A stretch of DNA of 64,000 nucleotides from contig NC_014934.1 in assembly GCF_000186265.1 (NCBI RefSeq), positions 1,178,001 through 1,242,000 of the forward strand. Direction: 5' to 3'. The notes under the pieces were generated by a model, which did not search any database, was not told where the DNA came from, and worked only from the letters and a program-made list of their open reading frames with translations. Position numbers and translations under genes: made by a program. This DNA is from Cellulophaga algicola DSM 14237 (GTDB taxonomy: Bacteria; Bacteroidota; Bacteroidia; Flavobacteriales; Flavobacteriaceae). This document shows positions 1 to 8,800 of the stretch, in pieces (the first letter of the stretch is position 1; each line of letters begins with the position of its first letter).

Positions 1-521
1 CCCAATATTTTTGCATCAACAGCAAAAACAGAATGCACGTCAATTTTATGATCTTGACTTATAGCCTCATCAGTTACGGTACTCATACGAAGTGTAAAAG
101 AGTCTTTCTTAATATATTCTTGCAAATCAGAATCTGCTAGATCTAATTCTAAAACTGATGCTGTTGCATCAACCTCTGTTTTAGAGGCGATTAAAATCTC
201 ATCTAAATCATCAGCATTAATATAAACTTCAATAGATTCTAAAAAACTAAAATCGGCGGTTTCAGGAGACGTAATTGTTAATGTAATTTCTTTCAGGATT
301 ATTTCTTCAATTAAATCCTTACGTGTGTCATTTACTTCAAATTCAGATTCTGAATTTGTTTCCATATCTGGAGTAGACACATTAAAAGGCAAATCTATTA
401 TTGTTGAAGATTCAATGGTTACTTGACTATCATAATCAATGTCAAATTTGGTTAATTCATCTAACTTATCACAGCTAGTTATTACCAAGATCAATATAAA
501 AAACTTAAAAAAAGTACGCAT
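1..521 (-). CDS. Lipoprotein, 3' part cut by the window edge
   Basis: The frame stays open from an ATG at 521 down to position 1, giving at least 173 residues, and the stop lies outside the window. The N-terminus is a hydrophobic stretch ending in the lipobox ITSC (Cys17), so the product should be a lipid-anchored envelope protein. The rest is acidic and rich in Asp, Glu, Thr and Ser, with no cysteine and no motif I recognise. It is followed by tyrS in the same direction, but tyrS ends at 595, upstream of this start, so the two may be co-transcribed. Function unknown. Confidence 0.75.
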   Translation of the reverse strand, partial: MRTFFKFFILILVITSCDKLDELTKFDIDYDSQVTIESSTIIDLPFNVSTPDMETNSESEFEVNDTRKDLIEEIILKEITLTITSPETADFSFLESIEVYINADDLDEILIASKTEVDATASVLELDLADSDLQEYIKKDSFTLRMSTVTDEAISQDHKIDVHSVFAVDAKIL

Positions 522-594
522 TTACTTACAAAATTAACGATTACTCTATACTAACGTGTTTATAATTTATTTATTGACTTTAATTTAAAAAAAA

Positions 595-1890
595 TTAAAC
601 AACGACTACTACAAAATAATTTTTCTTTCCTCGCTGTAGAAGAACAAACTTATCGTTGATTAAATCTTCTTTTGTAATTATGTAGTCTTCTTTAACCTTC
701 TCTTTATTTACCGAGATAGAGTTTTGTTTCAGCTCTCTTCTAGCTTCCCCATTAGACCCTAAAAAATTAGTCTTCGCGGCTAAAGCTCCAATCATATCTA
801 AACCTTCCTCAACATCTGCCATAGCTACCTCTGCTTGAGGAACACCTTCAAAAATGTCTAAGAATGTTTTTTCATTTAATTTCTTTAAACTTGCGGCTGT
901 AGATTTTCCAAAAAGAATTCCACTTGCCTCAACAGCGTTATCAAGTTCTTCTTGTGAGTGTACCATTACGGTAATCTCATCTGCTAAACGCTTTTGAAGT
1001 ACACGTAAATGGGGCGCTTCTTTATGCTCCGCTACTAAAGCTTCTATTTCCTCTTTACCGATAAAGGTGAATATTTTAATATACTTTTCTGCATCCTCAT
1101 CAGAGGTATTTAACCAATATTGGTAAAATTTGTAAGGTGATGTACGTTCTGCATCTAGCCAAACATTACCCCCTTCAGTCTTTCCAAACTTAGTACCATC
1201 TGCTTTTGTAATTAATGGACAGGTAAGTGCATAACCCTTACCACCACCCATACGTCTTATAAGTTCTGTTCCTGTGGTTATATTACCCCACTGGTCACTA
1301 CCTCCCATTTGTAAGGTGCAATTGTGTTCTTTAAAAAGATGTAAAAAATCATACCCTTGAACAAGTTGGTAGGTAAACTCTGTAAAAGACATTCCTTCTT
1401 TTGCTTCTGAAGAAAGACGCTTTTTTACAGAATCTTTTGCCATCATATAATTTACAGTAATATGCTTCCCCACATCACGGATAAATTCTAAGAATGAAAA
1501 GTCTTTCATCCAATCGTAATTATTGACAAGAATAGCCGCATTATCTGCTGCACCGCTAAAATCTAAAAAACGAGAAAGCTGTGCTTTCAAAGCATCCTGA
1601 TTATGGCGTAAGGTTTTTTCATCTAAAAGGTTACGTTCTGTAGATTTCCCAGAAGGATCTCCAATCATTCCCGTAGCACCACCAATAAGCGCATACGGTT
1701 TATGGCCTGCTAATTGAAAGTGACGCAACATCATCACCCCTACTAAATGCCCTATATGCAACGAATCTGCCGTAGGATCTATACCAACATAAGCCGATTG
1801 CATTTCATTCATTAAATGCTCTTCTGTTCCTGGCATGGCATCATGTAACATGCCTCTCCATTGTAATTCTGCTACAAAATTGGTTTTCAT
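595..1890 (-). CDS. tyrS: Tyrosyl-tRNA synthetase
   Basis: Charges tRNA-Tyr with tyrosine in the cytoplasm. The 431-residue length is that of the bacterial TyrRS1 type. The class I HIGH motif is intact (HIGH, residues 45-48), the tyrosine pocket segment YVGIDPT is at about 34-40, the [10 protein letters not shown] segment at about 194-203, and the KMSKS equivalent is KFGKT at 234-238. A C-terminal S4-type RNA-binding domain runs from about residue 360. The ATG start at 1890 fits the family and has a TATATTTG -7 box 27 bases upstream. The C-terminus ends in a run of five valines, which is unusual but harmless-looking. Confidence 0.97.
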   Translation of the reverse strand: MKTNFVAELQWRGMLHDAMPGTEEHLMNEMQSAYVGIDPTADSLHIGHLVGVMMLRHFQLAGHKPYALIGGATGMIGDPSGKSTERNLLDEKTLRHNQDALKAQLSRFLDFSGAADNAAILVNNYDWMKDFSFLEFIRDVGKHITVNYMMAKDSVKKRLSSEAKEGMSFTEFTYQLVQGYDFLHLFKEHNCTLQMGGSDQWGNITTGTELIRRMGGGKGYALTCPLITKADGTKFGKTEGGNVWLDAERTSPYKFYQYWLNTSDEDAEKYIKIFTFIGKEEIEALVAEHKEAPHLRVLQKRLADEITVMVHSQEELDNAVEASGILFGKSTAASLKKLNEKTFLDIFEGVPQAEVAMADVEEGLDMIGALAAKTNFLGSNGEARRELKQNSISVNKEKVKEDYIITKEDLINDKFVLLQRGKKNYFVVVVV

Positions 1891-1916
1891 TAGTGTACTA
1901 TTTTTTAATGTAGCTG

Positions 1917-1924
1917 CAAATATA
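1917..1924 (-). promoter_or_regulatory. Candidate -7 promoter box of tyrS
   Basis: Reads TATATTTG on the minus strand, a perfect match to the Bacteroidota -7 box TAnnTTTG, 27 bases before the tyrS ATG. No clear -33 TTG was found at the expected spacing, so this rests on the -7 match alone. Confidence 0.45.
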
Positions 1925-1991
1925 AAAGAATGTAGAGTTTTAGCCTCCGTAAAAATTGATTAAATGATTTACAATTCCGTATTTTTAAACC

Positions 1992-2999
1992 ATGATTTTA
2001 GTCACAGGCGGTACAGGTTTAGTTGGGTCACATCTTTTGTTTGAATTAACCAAAACAAATACTGTGGTACGAGCTATTCACAGAGAACATAGCGACTTAA
2101 AACAGGTAGAAAAAATATTTTCTTACTACACGAGAAATTCTCAAGAACAATTCAATAAAATAGAATGGGTACTTGCAGACCTCAATGATGTTCCTGCCAT
2201 AGACATCGCTTTTGAAAACATAACACATGTGTATCATTGTGCGGCTTTAATTTCTTTTGACCCTAGAAATTATGACAAACTATTTAAAATAAATTGCGAA
2301 GGCACTGCTAATATTGTAAACATTAGCTTAGCAAAGAAGGTCAAAAAACTGGCTTACATAAGTTCTATTGCTACTATTGGTCAAGAAATTAATTCTGATA
2401 CTGTCAACGAAGACTCCGATTGGAATGCAAAAGATGCCAATGTGTATGCACTCACTAAACACGATGCAGAAATAGAGGTTTGGCGCGGCTCTCAAGAAGG
2501 CCTACCTAGCATAATACTGAACCCTGGCGTTATACTAGGCCCTGGGTTTTGGGATTCTGGAAGCGGTACTATATTTAAAACCGCAGCAAAAGGATATGCA
2601 TATTACCCTCCTAGTGGCACAGGTTTTATTGGTGTAACAGATGTTGTAAACCTATTGATCTTAGGAATGAATTCTGAGATAAATAAAGAACGCTATATTG
2701 CTATTGCAGAAAACAACACCTATAAAGAAATTTTATGCCATATTTCTAAGAAACTAGACCTAAGACCCCCAAATAAAGAATTAAAAAAATGGCAGCTGAG
2801 CTTTTTATGGCGACTAGATTGGCTTGCTAGCTTCTTCTCTAATAAGGAACGAAAATTAACGAAGAACAGCACAAAATCGCTCCAAGAGCAAAAACAATAT
2901 GACAATCAAAAGATAAAAACTGCTTTTAGCTACACCTTTGAACCTATAGATAAGGTACTAGATTTTTGTACAGAACATTTTAAAAAGGAAACTTCTTAA
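1992..2999 (+). CDS. NAD-dependent epimerase/dehydratase (extended SDR)
   Basis: Extended short-chain dehydrogenase/reductase of 335 residues. The Rossmann motif GGTGLVG is at residues 6-12, the active-site serine lies in the YISS segment, and the catalytic pair appears as YALTK (Tyr-x-x-x-Lys). The family oxidises or reduces nucleotide sugars or related alcohols; relatives in flavobacteria are annotated only as epimerases, and the substrate cannot be read from sequence. The stop codon overlaps the stop of the convergent DUF4296 gene by four bases (2996-2999). The ATG at 1992 immediately precedes the Rossmann strand, so the start is secure. Confidence 0.88.
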   Translation: MILVTGGTGLVGSHLLFELTKTNTVVRAIHREHSDLKQVEKIFSYYTRNSQEQFNKIEWVLADLNDVPAIDIAFENITHVYHCAALISFDPRNYDKLFKINCEGTANIVNISLAKKVKKLAYISSIATIGQEINSDTVNEDSDWNAKDANVYALTKHDAEIEVWRGSQEGLPSIILNPGVILGPGFWDSGSGTIFKTAAKGYAYYPPSGTGFIGVTDVVNLLILGMNSEINKERYIAIAENNTYKEILCHISKKLDLRPPNKELKKWQLSFLWRLDWLASFFSNKERKLTKNSTKSLQEQKQYDNQKIKTAFSYTFEPIDKVLDFCTEHFKKETS

Positions 3000-3433
3000 T
3001 TCACTTTTGGCTTCAGAGGTTTCTCTACCGTTATACTATCAAGCTTTTTAGGCTTACGTATACGCTCAATACTATCTAAGGTTCGTTGCTCCTTTTTAGC
3101 ATCTTCTACAACTTTAAGATCTCCTTTTAATTTAGCTTCTACACCTTCATAAATCTCATCATACACCTCTGGGTTCGAAGCATAATAAACATCGCTTTCT
3201 ACAAACTGAAGGCTATCTATACCATGTTTGGTATAAATATATTTCATGGCTTCTATATCATTTTTTTTTAGAACATCTACACTCGTATTTTTTGCAGCGG
3301 TAACTAAAGCTAAATCGTACAAAATTACCGACATCTTGTCTTTTGTAATAAGGTTTTCTGGCGGCTTAATTAATTCCTCTTTGCAAGAAGAAACCATCAA
3401 AATTAAAGCAACTAAAATAACAAGTCTATGCAT
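2996..3433 (-). CDS. DUF4296 lipoprotein
   Basis: A 145-residue Bacteroidota-specific protein. Signal sequence with lipobox VSSC (Cys17), followed by the DUF4296 core, visible as the KDKMSVILYDLALVTAAK stretch. The C-terminal tail is charged and rich in Lys, Pro and Ile. It lies three bases downstream of the dihydroorotase gene, an arrangement I know from other flavobacteria (mannosyltransferase, dihydroorotase, DUF4296). Family function is unknown; an envelope role is inferred from the lipid anchor. Confidence 0.85.
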   Translation of the reverse strand: MHRLVILVALILMVSSCKEELIKPPENLITKDKMSVILYDLALVTAAKNTSVDVLKKNDIEAMKYIYTKHGIDSLQFVESDVYYASNPEVYDEIYEGVEAKLKGDLKVVEDAKKEQRTLDSIERIRKPKKLDSITVEKPLKPKVN

Positions 3434-3436
3434 AAT

Positions 3437-4771
3437 TTATCTATTGAATGTAAGACGTTTAGCATTGCGTTTCTTAGAAAAATTTCCGTTTTCATAAGCT
3501 AAATGTCCGTTTACAAAAGTATGCGATATATTTGACTGAAAGGTACTTCCTTCAAAAGGAGACCAACCACATTTATAGGCAATATTTGCTTTAGAAACCG
3601 TCCAAGAATCTTTTAAATCTACCAAAACTAAATCTGCATAATACCCCTCACGCACATAACCTCTGCGATCTATTTCAAATAAAATAGCTGGGTTATGACA
3701 CATTTTCTCTACAATCTTCTCTAAACTTATTTTACCTTGATGGTACTTCTCTAACATAGCTGGCAATGCATGCTGAACCAACGGCCCGCCTGACGGTGCT
3801 TTAGTATACACATTATCTTTCTCCTCCATAGTATGCGGCGCATGATCTGTTGCTAAAACATCAATACGGTCATCTAAAAAAGCATCCCATAATTGATCTC
3901 TATCTTCTGCGGATTTTACTGCAGGATTCCATTTAATTAAACTACCCTTAGTTTTATAATCTTCATCAGAAAACCATAAATGATGCAAACACACCTCGGC
4001 AGTAATTTTCTTTTCTTTTAAAGGAATATCATTCCTAAAAAGTGAAGTCTCTATTCCTGTAGACAAATGAAACACATGAAATCTTGCTCCTGTTTGTTTG
4101 GCTAGGGCTATTGCTTTAGATGATGACAGATAACAAGCTTCTGCACTTCGTATTAAAGGATGGTATTCCATAGGGATATTATCTCCATACTGCTCCTTGT
4201 ATTTGGCCAGATTATTTTTTATGGTGGTTTCATCTTCACAATGTGCCGAGATCACCATTTCTGTATTTCTGAATATTTTTTCTATGACCTCCTCATTATC
4301 TACTAACATATTACCAGTAGACGATCCTAAGAATAATTTTACCCCAGAACAGGCATTTCTATCTAATTTTTTAAGTTCCTCTAGATTATCATTGGTCCCC
4401 CCAAATAAGAATGAATAATTAGCATACGAGCTATTAGCGCCCATCGCAAATTTTTCTTCTAATTTATCTATAGTTGTTGTTTGTGGGTTGGTATTTGGCT
4501 GCTCCATGAAGGTTGTAATCCCTCCTGCAACAGCTGCCCTACTTTCACTAGCTATATCTCCCTTATGGGTTAATCCTGGTTCTCTAAAATGAACTTGATC
4601 ATCAATAATTCCGGGAAAAATATATTTTCCAGAGGCATCAATAACCGTAGCTGTAGCATCTGAAATATCAGTAGCAATCTTTTGAATAATATCGTCTTGA
4701 ATAAGAATATCTGCTACTTCTAGCTTATTTTCATTGACGATAGTAGCATTCTTTATTAAAAACTTACTCAT
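3437..4771 (-). CDS. pyrC: Dihydroorotase
   Basis: Amidohydrolase of 444 residues, predicted to close carbamoyl-aspartate to dihydroorotate in pyrimidine synthesis. Motifs in order: the metal-site segment DDQVHFREPG (about 57-66), GVKLFLGSSTG holding the carbamylated lysine, the HCED and HLST histidine segments, and ATDHAPH (metal-ligand Asp). The usual HxH of the first segment reads QxH; my recollection is that this Gln is common in Bacteroidota enzymes, so activity is not excluded. The ATG overlaps the stop of the upstream mannosyltransferase gene by four bases, indicating translational coupling. Allantoinase is the main alternative; DHOase fits the context better. Confidence 0.85.
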   Translation of the reverse strand: MSKFLIKNATIVNENKLEVADILIQDDIIQKIATDISDATATVIDASGKYIFPGIIDDQVHFREPGLTHKGDIASESRAAVAGGITTFMEQPNTNPQTTTIDKLEEKFAMGANSSYANYSFLFGGTNDNLEELKKLDRNACSGVKLFLGSSTGNMLVDNEEVIEKIFRNTEMVISAHCEDETTIKNNLAKYKEQYGDNIPMEYHPLIRSAEACYLSSSKAIALAKQTGARFHVFHLSTGIETSLFRNDIPLKEKKITAEVCLHHLWFSDEDYKTKGSLIKWNPAVKSAEDRDQLWDAFLDDRIDVLATDHAPHTMEEKDNVYTKAPSGGPLVQHALPAMLEKYHQGKISLEKIVEKMCHNPAILFEIDRRGYVREGYYADLVLVDLKDSWTVSKANIAYKCGWSPFEGSTFQSNISHTFVNGHLAYENGNFSKKRNAKRLTFNR

Positions 4772-5502
4772 GATTTAAATTTATTTTTTCTAAAAAAGCT
4801 CATCCATTTCATTTTGATTACGCCAAAAATAGCTTCTCGAACTATAGAAGAATTCATTTTTGATTTTCCCAATACACGATCGGTAAAAATAATAGGCACT
4901 TCTACAATCTTAAATTTGTTTAAATGCGCTCTAAATTTCATTTCTATTTGAAAAGCATAGCCTACAAAATGAATCGCAGATAAATCTATATTTTCTAAAA
5001 CTCTTCTTTTATAACAAATAAAGCCCGCTGTAGGATCATGAACTCGCATTCCTGTAATAATTTTTACATAGAATGATGCTCCATAAGACAACAATACACG
5101 ATGTAGAGGCCAGTTAACAACATTAACACCTTTAATATATCTAGATCCTACTGCCAGATCTGCCCCATCTACGCAAGCTTGATAAAGGCGCGTAAGATCG
5201 GCCGGGGTATGTGAAAAATCAGCATCCATTTCAAAAATAAATTCATAATGGTTTGCTAATGCCCATCTAAAGCCATGAATATAAGCCGTGCCTAAACCTG
5301 CTTTTTCTTTTCTAACTTCTAAAAATAGTTTTCCTGGAAAGGCTTTTTGTAGCTCCATAACCTTACTCGCAGTTCCATCTGGTGAATTATCATCAACAAT
5401 TAACACATGAAACTCCTTCTCCAAATCAAAAACAGCTTTAATTATAGCTTCTATGTTTTCAATTTCGTTAAAAGTTGGAATAATTACAAGACTATCGATC
5501 AT
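4768..5502 (-). CDS. Polyprenol monophosphomannose synthase (GT2)
   Basis: Family 2 glycosyltransferase of the DPM1 type, 244 residues, expected to move mannose (or another hexose) from a nucleotide sugar to polyprenyl phosphate on the cytoplasmic face of the inner membrane. It shows IPTFNEIENI near the N-terminus, the nucleotide/metal motif VDDNSPDGTA, EMDADFSHTP with the catalytic DAD, and GSRYIKG. No transmembrane tail is evident. It heads a three-gene run with dihydroorotase and DUF4296. A TATTTTTG -7 box sits 20 bases upstream. The divergent neighbour is a GT39-like lipid-linked-sugar transferase, which would use exactly this product. Confidence 0.9.
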   Translation of the reverse strand: MIDSLVIIPTFNEIENIEAIIKAVFDLEKEFHVLIVDDNSPDGTASKVMELQKAFPGKLFLEVRKEKAGLGTAYIHGFRWALANHYEFIFEMDADFSHTPADLTRLYQACVDGADLAVGSRYIKGVNVVNWPLHRVLLSYGASFYVKIITGMRVHDPTAGFICYKRRVLENIDLSAIHFVGYAFQIEMKFRAHLNKFKIVEVPIIFTDRVLGKSKMNSSIVREAIFGVIKMKWMSFFRKNKFKS

Positions 5503-5521
5503 AAAAAAAAATCTATTCTTG

Positions 5522-5529
5522 CAAAAATA
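5522..5529 (-). promoter_or_regulatory. Candidate -7 box for the mannosyltransferase operon
   Basis: TATTTTTG on the minus strand, matching TAnnTTTG, 20 bases before the ATG at 5502. No convincing -33 element seen. Confidence 0.4.
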
Positions 5530-5632
5530 GTTTTTTTATACTGGTAACGAAATTCACCTATAGTATTTATGATTATTTTAGACAAAAAAGCTAATTACAC
5601 TAATTAATTAAAAGCCTATGTCTTATAATTTG

Positions 5633-5640
5633 TAGTTTTG
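5633..5640 (+). promoter_or_regulatory. Candidate -7 box for the GT39-like gene
   Basis: TAGTTTTG on the plus strand, a perfect TAnnTTTG, 21 bases before the ATG at 5662. Together with the minus-strand box at 5522-5529 it makes the 159-base gap a divergent promoter region. Confidence 0.4.
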
Positions 5641-5661
5641 CGCAAATAAGCTTGTTGAAAA

Positions 5662-7329
5662 ATGCAGAAACTGCCGAAATTATTTATTTTTATCCTTGGA
5701 ATTATTTTCGCGATCAATTTAATACAAAGTTATTTTACCGATTTAATTTTTGATGAAGCCTATTATTGGCATTATGCTCAACATATGGCCTGGGGTTATT
5801 TTGACCACCCACCCATGGTGGCTTTCTTAATTAAATTAAGTAGTTTTTTCTTTGATGGTGAGCTAGGCGTTCGGTTTATGAGCTGCTTACTTTCTATAGG
5901 TACACTTCTATTTATTTGGCTAGTAATAGATAACCCAAAAAAGAAAGATTATGTGCTACACTTTTTTGTCCTCACATTTTCAATGACTCTCTTAAATGCC
6001 TACGGCTTTTTTACCCTCCCAGATACACCCCTTTTATTTTTCACCGCTGCCTTTTTATATGTTTATAAAAAGTTCATTGCCGCCCCTTCTATCCTATTAT
6101 CAATAATTTTAGGCTTAATTATGAGCGCGTTAATGTACAGTAAATACCACGCCGTTTTAGTGATTATATTTGTGTTAATTTCAAACATAAAATTAGTTTT
6201 AAACAAATATGCATGGCTAGCAGTATTCGTAGCATTACTAGGTTATTTGCCACACTTTTTATGGCTCTATGAAAACGATTTTGTATCCGTAAAATATCAT
6301 CTATTTGAGCGCCCTAATAGGGCTTATGACTTTAATGATTATACCGTTGGCTTCTTTTTAAACCTTCTTGCCTTATTCGGGCTTACATTTTTCTGGATCT
6401 ATAAAGCATTATGGAAAACTAAGGGGACAGATTTATTCAACAAAGCTTTATTGTACTTAACATACGGCACCATCATATTCTTCTTTATTTCTAGTTTTAA
6501 TCGTCGCATACAAACGCAGTGGATAATTGTTATCTCTATATCACTAGCTATACTTGCTTTTAATTATATGTTAGAGAATGAGAATGCCAGGAAATGGATT
6601 TTTAGAATGGGATTAGTAAATATTGTTCTCCTTATATTTATACGTTTTGTGTTAGTGTTCGAAGAAATTGCACCTATACATTATGAGTCACACGGAAATA
6701 AAGAGTGGGCAGCATCTATTAGTGATAGGGTTGGCGATACTCCTGTAGTTTTTGAAAACTCTTATAGAAACGCACCTATGTATGAGTTTTACTCTGGAAA
6801 AACTTCGTTCTCATTAAATAATGTCATGTATCGAAGAAATCAATATTCCATAGATGATACCGAATCAAAAGTGCAACATAAAAAAATACTCTATGTTTCA
6901 GGCTATTTAAAAAAAGGCGACATCGCTGTTGATTTACCTAAACAGAAAAAAGGTTTTGGTGTTTACATGAATGATTTTGAATCTTTTAGAAAATTACGTG
7001 CTATTCTTGATGAAAGTGAGATTTCACTTAAAAATAAAAGCGACATCACTTTAAAAATTTACAACCCTTATGATTTTGATATTGAACTAAGTAAGTTAAA
7101 ATACAAGGTTGCTTATCACACACAATACAAGCGCCCGGAAGAAATTGTGCCCATTACGCCAGTTCCAAAAGACGCAAACATTACGCTATTAAAAGCCAAA
7201 GACACCGTATATTACAGTTTTAAACTCCCACCATTTAAAATGGAAAATCCGGGCTATTTTAAAATTGCAATTAGTGAAAACGGACTTCAACCAGGGATGA
7301 ATGGTGATAATATAAAATTAGTAAACTAA
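5662..7329 (+). CDS. GT39-like membrane glycosyltransferase
   Basis: A 555-residue protein of the ArnT/PMT-like superfamily (GT-C fold). It has a hydrophobic N-terminal helix, then the first periplasmic loop with DEAYYWHYAQ and YFDHPP, the acidic catalytic segment typical of the family, followed by about nine further membrane helices to about residue 330 and a soluble C-terminal region of some 200 residues. It should transfer a sugar from polyprenyl phosphate to a lipid or protein acceptor on the periplasmic side. The divergently placed DPM1-type gene is a plausible source of its donor. The stop is followed immediately by the next ATG at 7330, so it leads an operon. Confidence 0.85.
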   Translation: MQKLPKLFIFILGIIFAINLIQSYFTDLIFDEAYYWHYAQHMAWGYFDHPPMVAFLIKLSSFFFDGELGVRFMSCLLSIGTLLFIWLVIDNPKKKDYVLHFFVLTFSMTLLNAYGFFTLPDTPLLFFTAAFLYVYKKFIAAPSILLSIILGLIMSALMYSKYHAVLVIIFVLISNIKLVLNKYAWLAVFVALLGYLPHFLWLYENDFVSVKYHLFERPNRAYDFNDYTVGFFLNLLALFGLTFFWIYKALWKTKGTDLFNKALLYLTYGTIIFFFISSFNRRIQTQWIIVISISLAILAFNYMLENENARKWIFRMGLVNIVLLIFIRFVLVFEEIAPIHYESHGNKEWAASISDRVGDTPVVFENSYRNAPMYEFYSGKTSFSLNNVMYRRNQYSIDDTESKVQHKKILYVSGYLKKGDIAVDLPKQKKGFGVYMNDFESFRKLRAILDESEISLKNKSDITLKIYNPYDFDIELSKLKYKVAYHTQYKRPEEIVPITPVPKDANITLLKAKDTVYYSFKLPPFKMENPGYFKIAISENGLQPGMNGDNIKLVN

Positions 7330-7989
7330 ATGAAAGAGGTTTTACTAAGAACAATCGAAAACGTAGACTGGATTACCCTTATCTTATGTTGTAGCATTGC
7401 CACAATGGTTCTAGCTAAAAAGATTTACTACGGTAGATTTGCAAATTTTATTATTTTACCTTTCAACAATAAATATATCTTTCTCTATAATAAAAAAGAC
7501 AAACTATCGCATTGGTTCACTATTTTTCTTTCTATTTTTCAATTGCTGAATTTTGCTTTATTTTTATATTATTTAGATTCAATTTTTCACGTAACTCAAC
7601 GTAGTACCACTCCTTTTTCTTACATGATTACGCTAGGAGTCCTAATTGCTTTTTTCTTTTCTAAATTAATACTACATCTATGTAATGCCTTTGTTTTTAA
7701 CATCCAAGGAGCTATTAGCGAATTTTTATTTAAAAAAATATCTTACTTTAATTACAGTAGTTTAGTAATGTTCATTGCGAATATTCTTCTTACTTATATC
7801 GTAAAAGATTCAAAAATTGTAATTTATATAAGTGTATTGTTAATTATAACAATTAACACCCTAGGATGGGTTACTGCGATAAGAAATCATCAAAAATTAA
7901 TTACCAATAATTTTTTCTATTTTATTTTGTACCTTTGCACACTCGAAATAGCACCCTTAGTGCTTTTAGGAGATTACTTTAAAGACTGA
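7330..7989 (+). CDS. DUF4271 membrane protein
   Basis: A 219-residue integral membrane protein with six to seven predicted helices and no catalytic motif that I can name. It matches the Bacteroidota family DUF4271 in its spacing of helices and in the segment after the first helix (KKIYYGRFANFI). There is no gap to the upstream gene, and its TGA overlaps the next start by one base. The family is commonly found directly before a HemD-like gene, as here. Function unknown. Confidence 0.8.
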   Translation: MKEVLLRTIENVDWITLILCCSIATMVLAKKIYYGRFANFIILPFNNKYIFLYNKKDKLSHWFTIFLSIFQLLNFALFLYYLDSIFHVTQRSTTPFSYMITLGVLIAFFFSKLILHLCNAFVFNIQGAISEFLFKKISYFNYSSLVMFIANILLTYIVKDSKIVIYISVLLIITINTLGWVTAIRNHQKLITNNFFYFILYLCTLEIAPLVLLGDYFKD

Positions 7990-8741
7990 TGCTTATGAAA
8001 GTAAAAACGATTTTGGTTTCACAACCAGAACCGAAGATGGAAAACTCTCCATATTCCCGACTTATTGACAAGGAAAAAGTAAAGGTAGATTTTAGACCTT
8101 TTATACATGTTGAAGGCGTAGATGCCAAAACTGTAAGGCAACAAAAAATTGATCTAAATAATTTTACTGCTATAATATTAACTAGCAGAAACGCTGTAGA
8201 TCATTTTTTTAGAATTGCAGAAGAAATGCGCTTTAAAGTACCTGATTCGATGAAATATTTCTGTCAGTCAGAAGCTGTTGCTTATTATCTACAAAAATAT
8301 GTAGTATACAGAAAGCGTAAAATATATGTAGGTAAAATGAATTTTCAAGATCTTTCTACTCTTTTCAAAAAGTATAAAGATGAAAAATTTTTACTACCAT
8401 CTTCAGATTCTCTAAAACCGATTGTTCCTGAAACACTTGATGCATTAGGATTAAATTGGACCAGAGGTATCTTCTACAAAACTGTAGTTAGTGACCTTTC
8501 TGATTTGAAAGATGTGTATTATGATATTTTAGTATTCTTTAGTCCATCTGGAATTGAATCTTTATTAAAGAATTTCCCAGATTTTGAACAAAAAGATACT
8601 AGAATTGCCGTTTTCGGAAATTCTACCGTAGCAGCAGCTACCGATGCTGGCTTAAGAATAGACATAAAAGCTCCAACTCCTGAAACGCCTTCAATGACTA
8701 TGGCGTTACAGAAATATATAGCAGGATTAAATAAAAAATAA
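7989..8741 (+). CDS. hemD: Uroporphyrinogen-III synthase family protein
   Basis: A 250-residue HemD-fold protein. Uroporphyrinogen-III synthase cyclises hydroxymethylbilane with inversion of ring D in tetrapyrrole synthesis. The two Rossmann-like lobes are recognisable, with ILTSRNAVDHF in the first and FFSPSGIESLL in the second, the paired signature segments of the family. Two starts are possible: ATG at 7989, overlapping the upstream stop by one base, and ATG at 7995, whose product begins MKVKTILVSQ and fits the first beta strand better. The gene is separated from other hem genes, so the activity is inferred from the family. A strong hairpin terminator follows. Confidence 0.82.
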   Translation: MLMKVKTILVSQPEPKMENSPYSRLIDKEKVKVDFRPFIHVEGVDAKTVRQQKIDLNNFTAIILTSRNAVDHFFRIAEEMRFKVPDSMKYFCQSEAVAYYLQKYVVYRKRKIYVGKMNFQDLSTLFKKYKDEKFLLPSSDSLKPIVPETLDALGLNWTRGIFYKTVVSDLSDLKDVYYDILVFFSPSGIESLLKNFPDFEQKDTRIAVFGNSTVAAATDAGLRIDIKAPTPETPSMTMALQKYIAGLNKK

Positions 8742-8766
8742 GTACTAATTTCTTATGTACTAGTAT

Positions 8767-8796
8767 AAAAAAAGCCTCTTTTCAGAGGCTTTTTTA
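8767..8796. terminator. Bidirectional hairpin terminator
   Basis: Stem AAAGCCTCT / AGAGGCTTT with a four-base loop, flanked by A-rich and T-rich runs on both sides. It lies between the convergent hemD-like and pckA genes and could end both. Confidence 0.85.
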
Positions 8797-8800
8797 GTTT

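Noticed and set aside
3246-3497. Plus-strand frames opposite DUF4296 and dihydroorotase (also 4197-4418 and similar shadows elsewhere)
   Set aside because: They lie wholly inside well-supported genes on the other strand, and their translations lack any family-like pattern.
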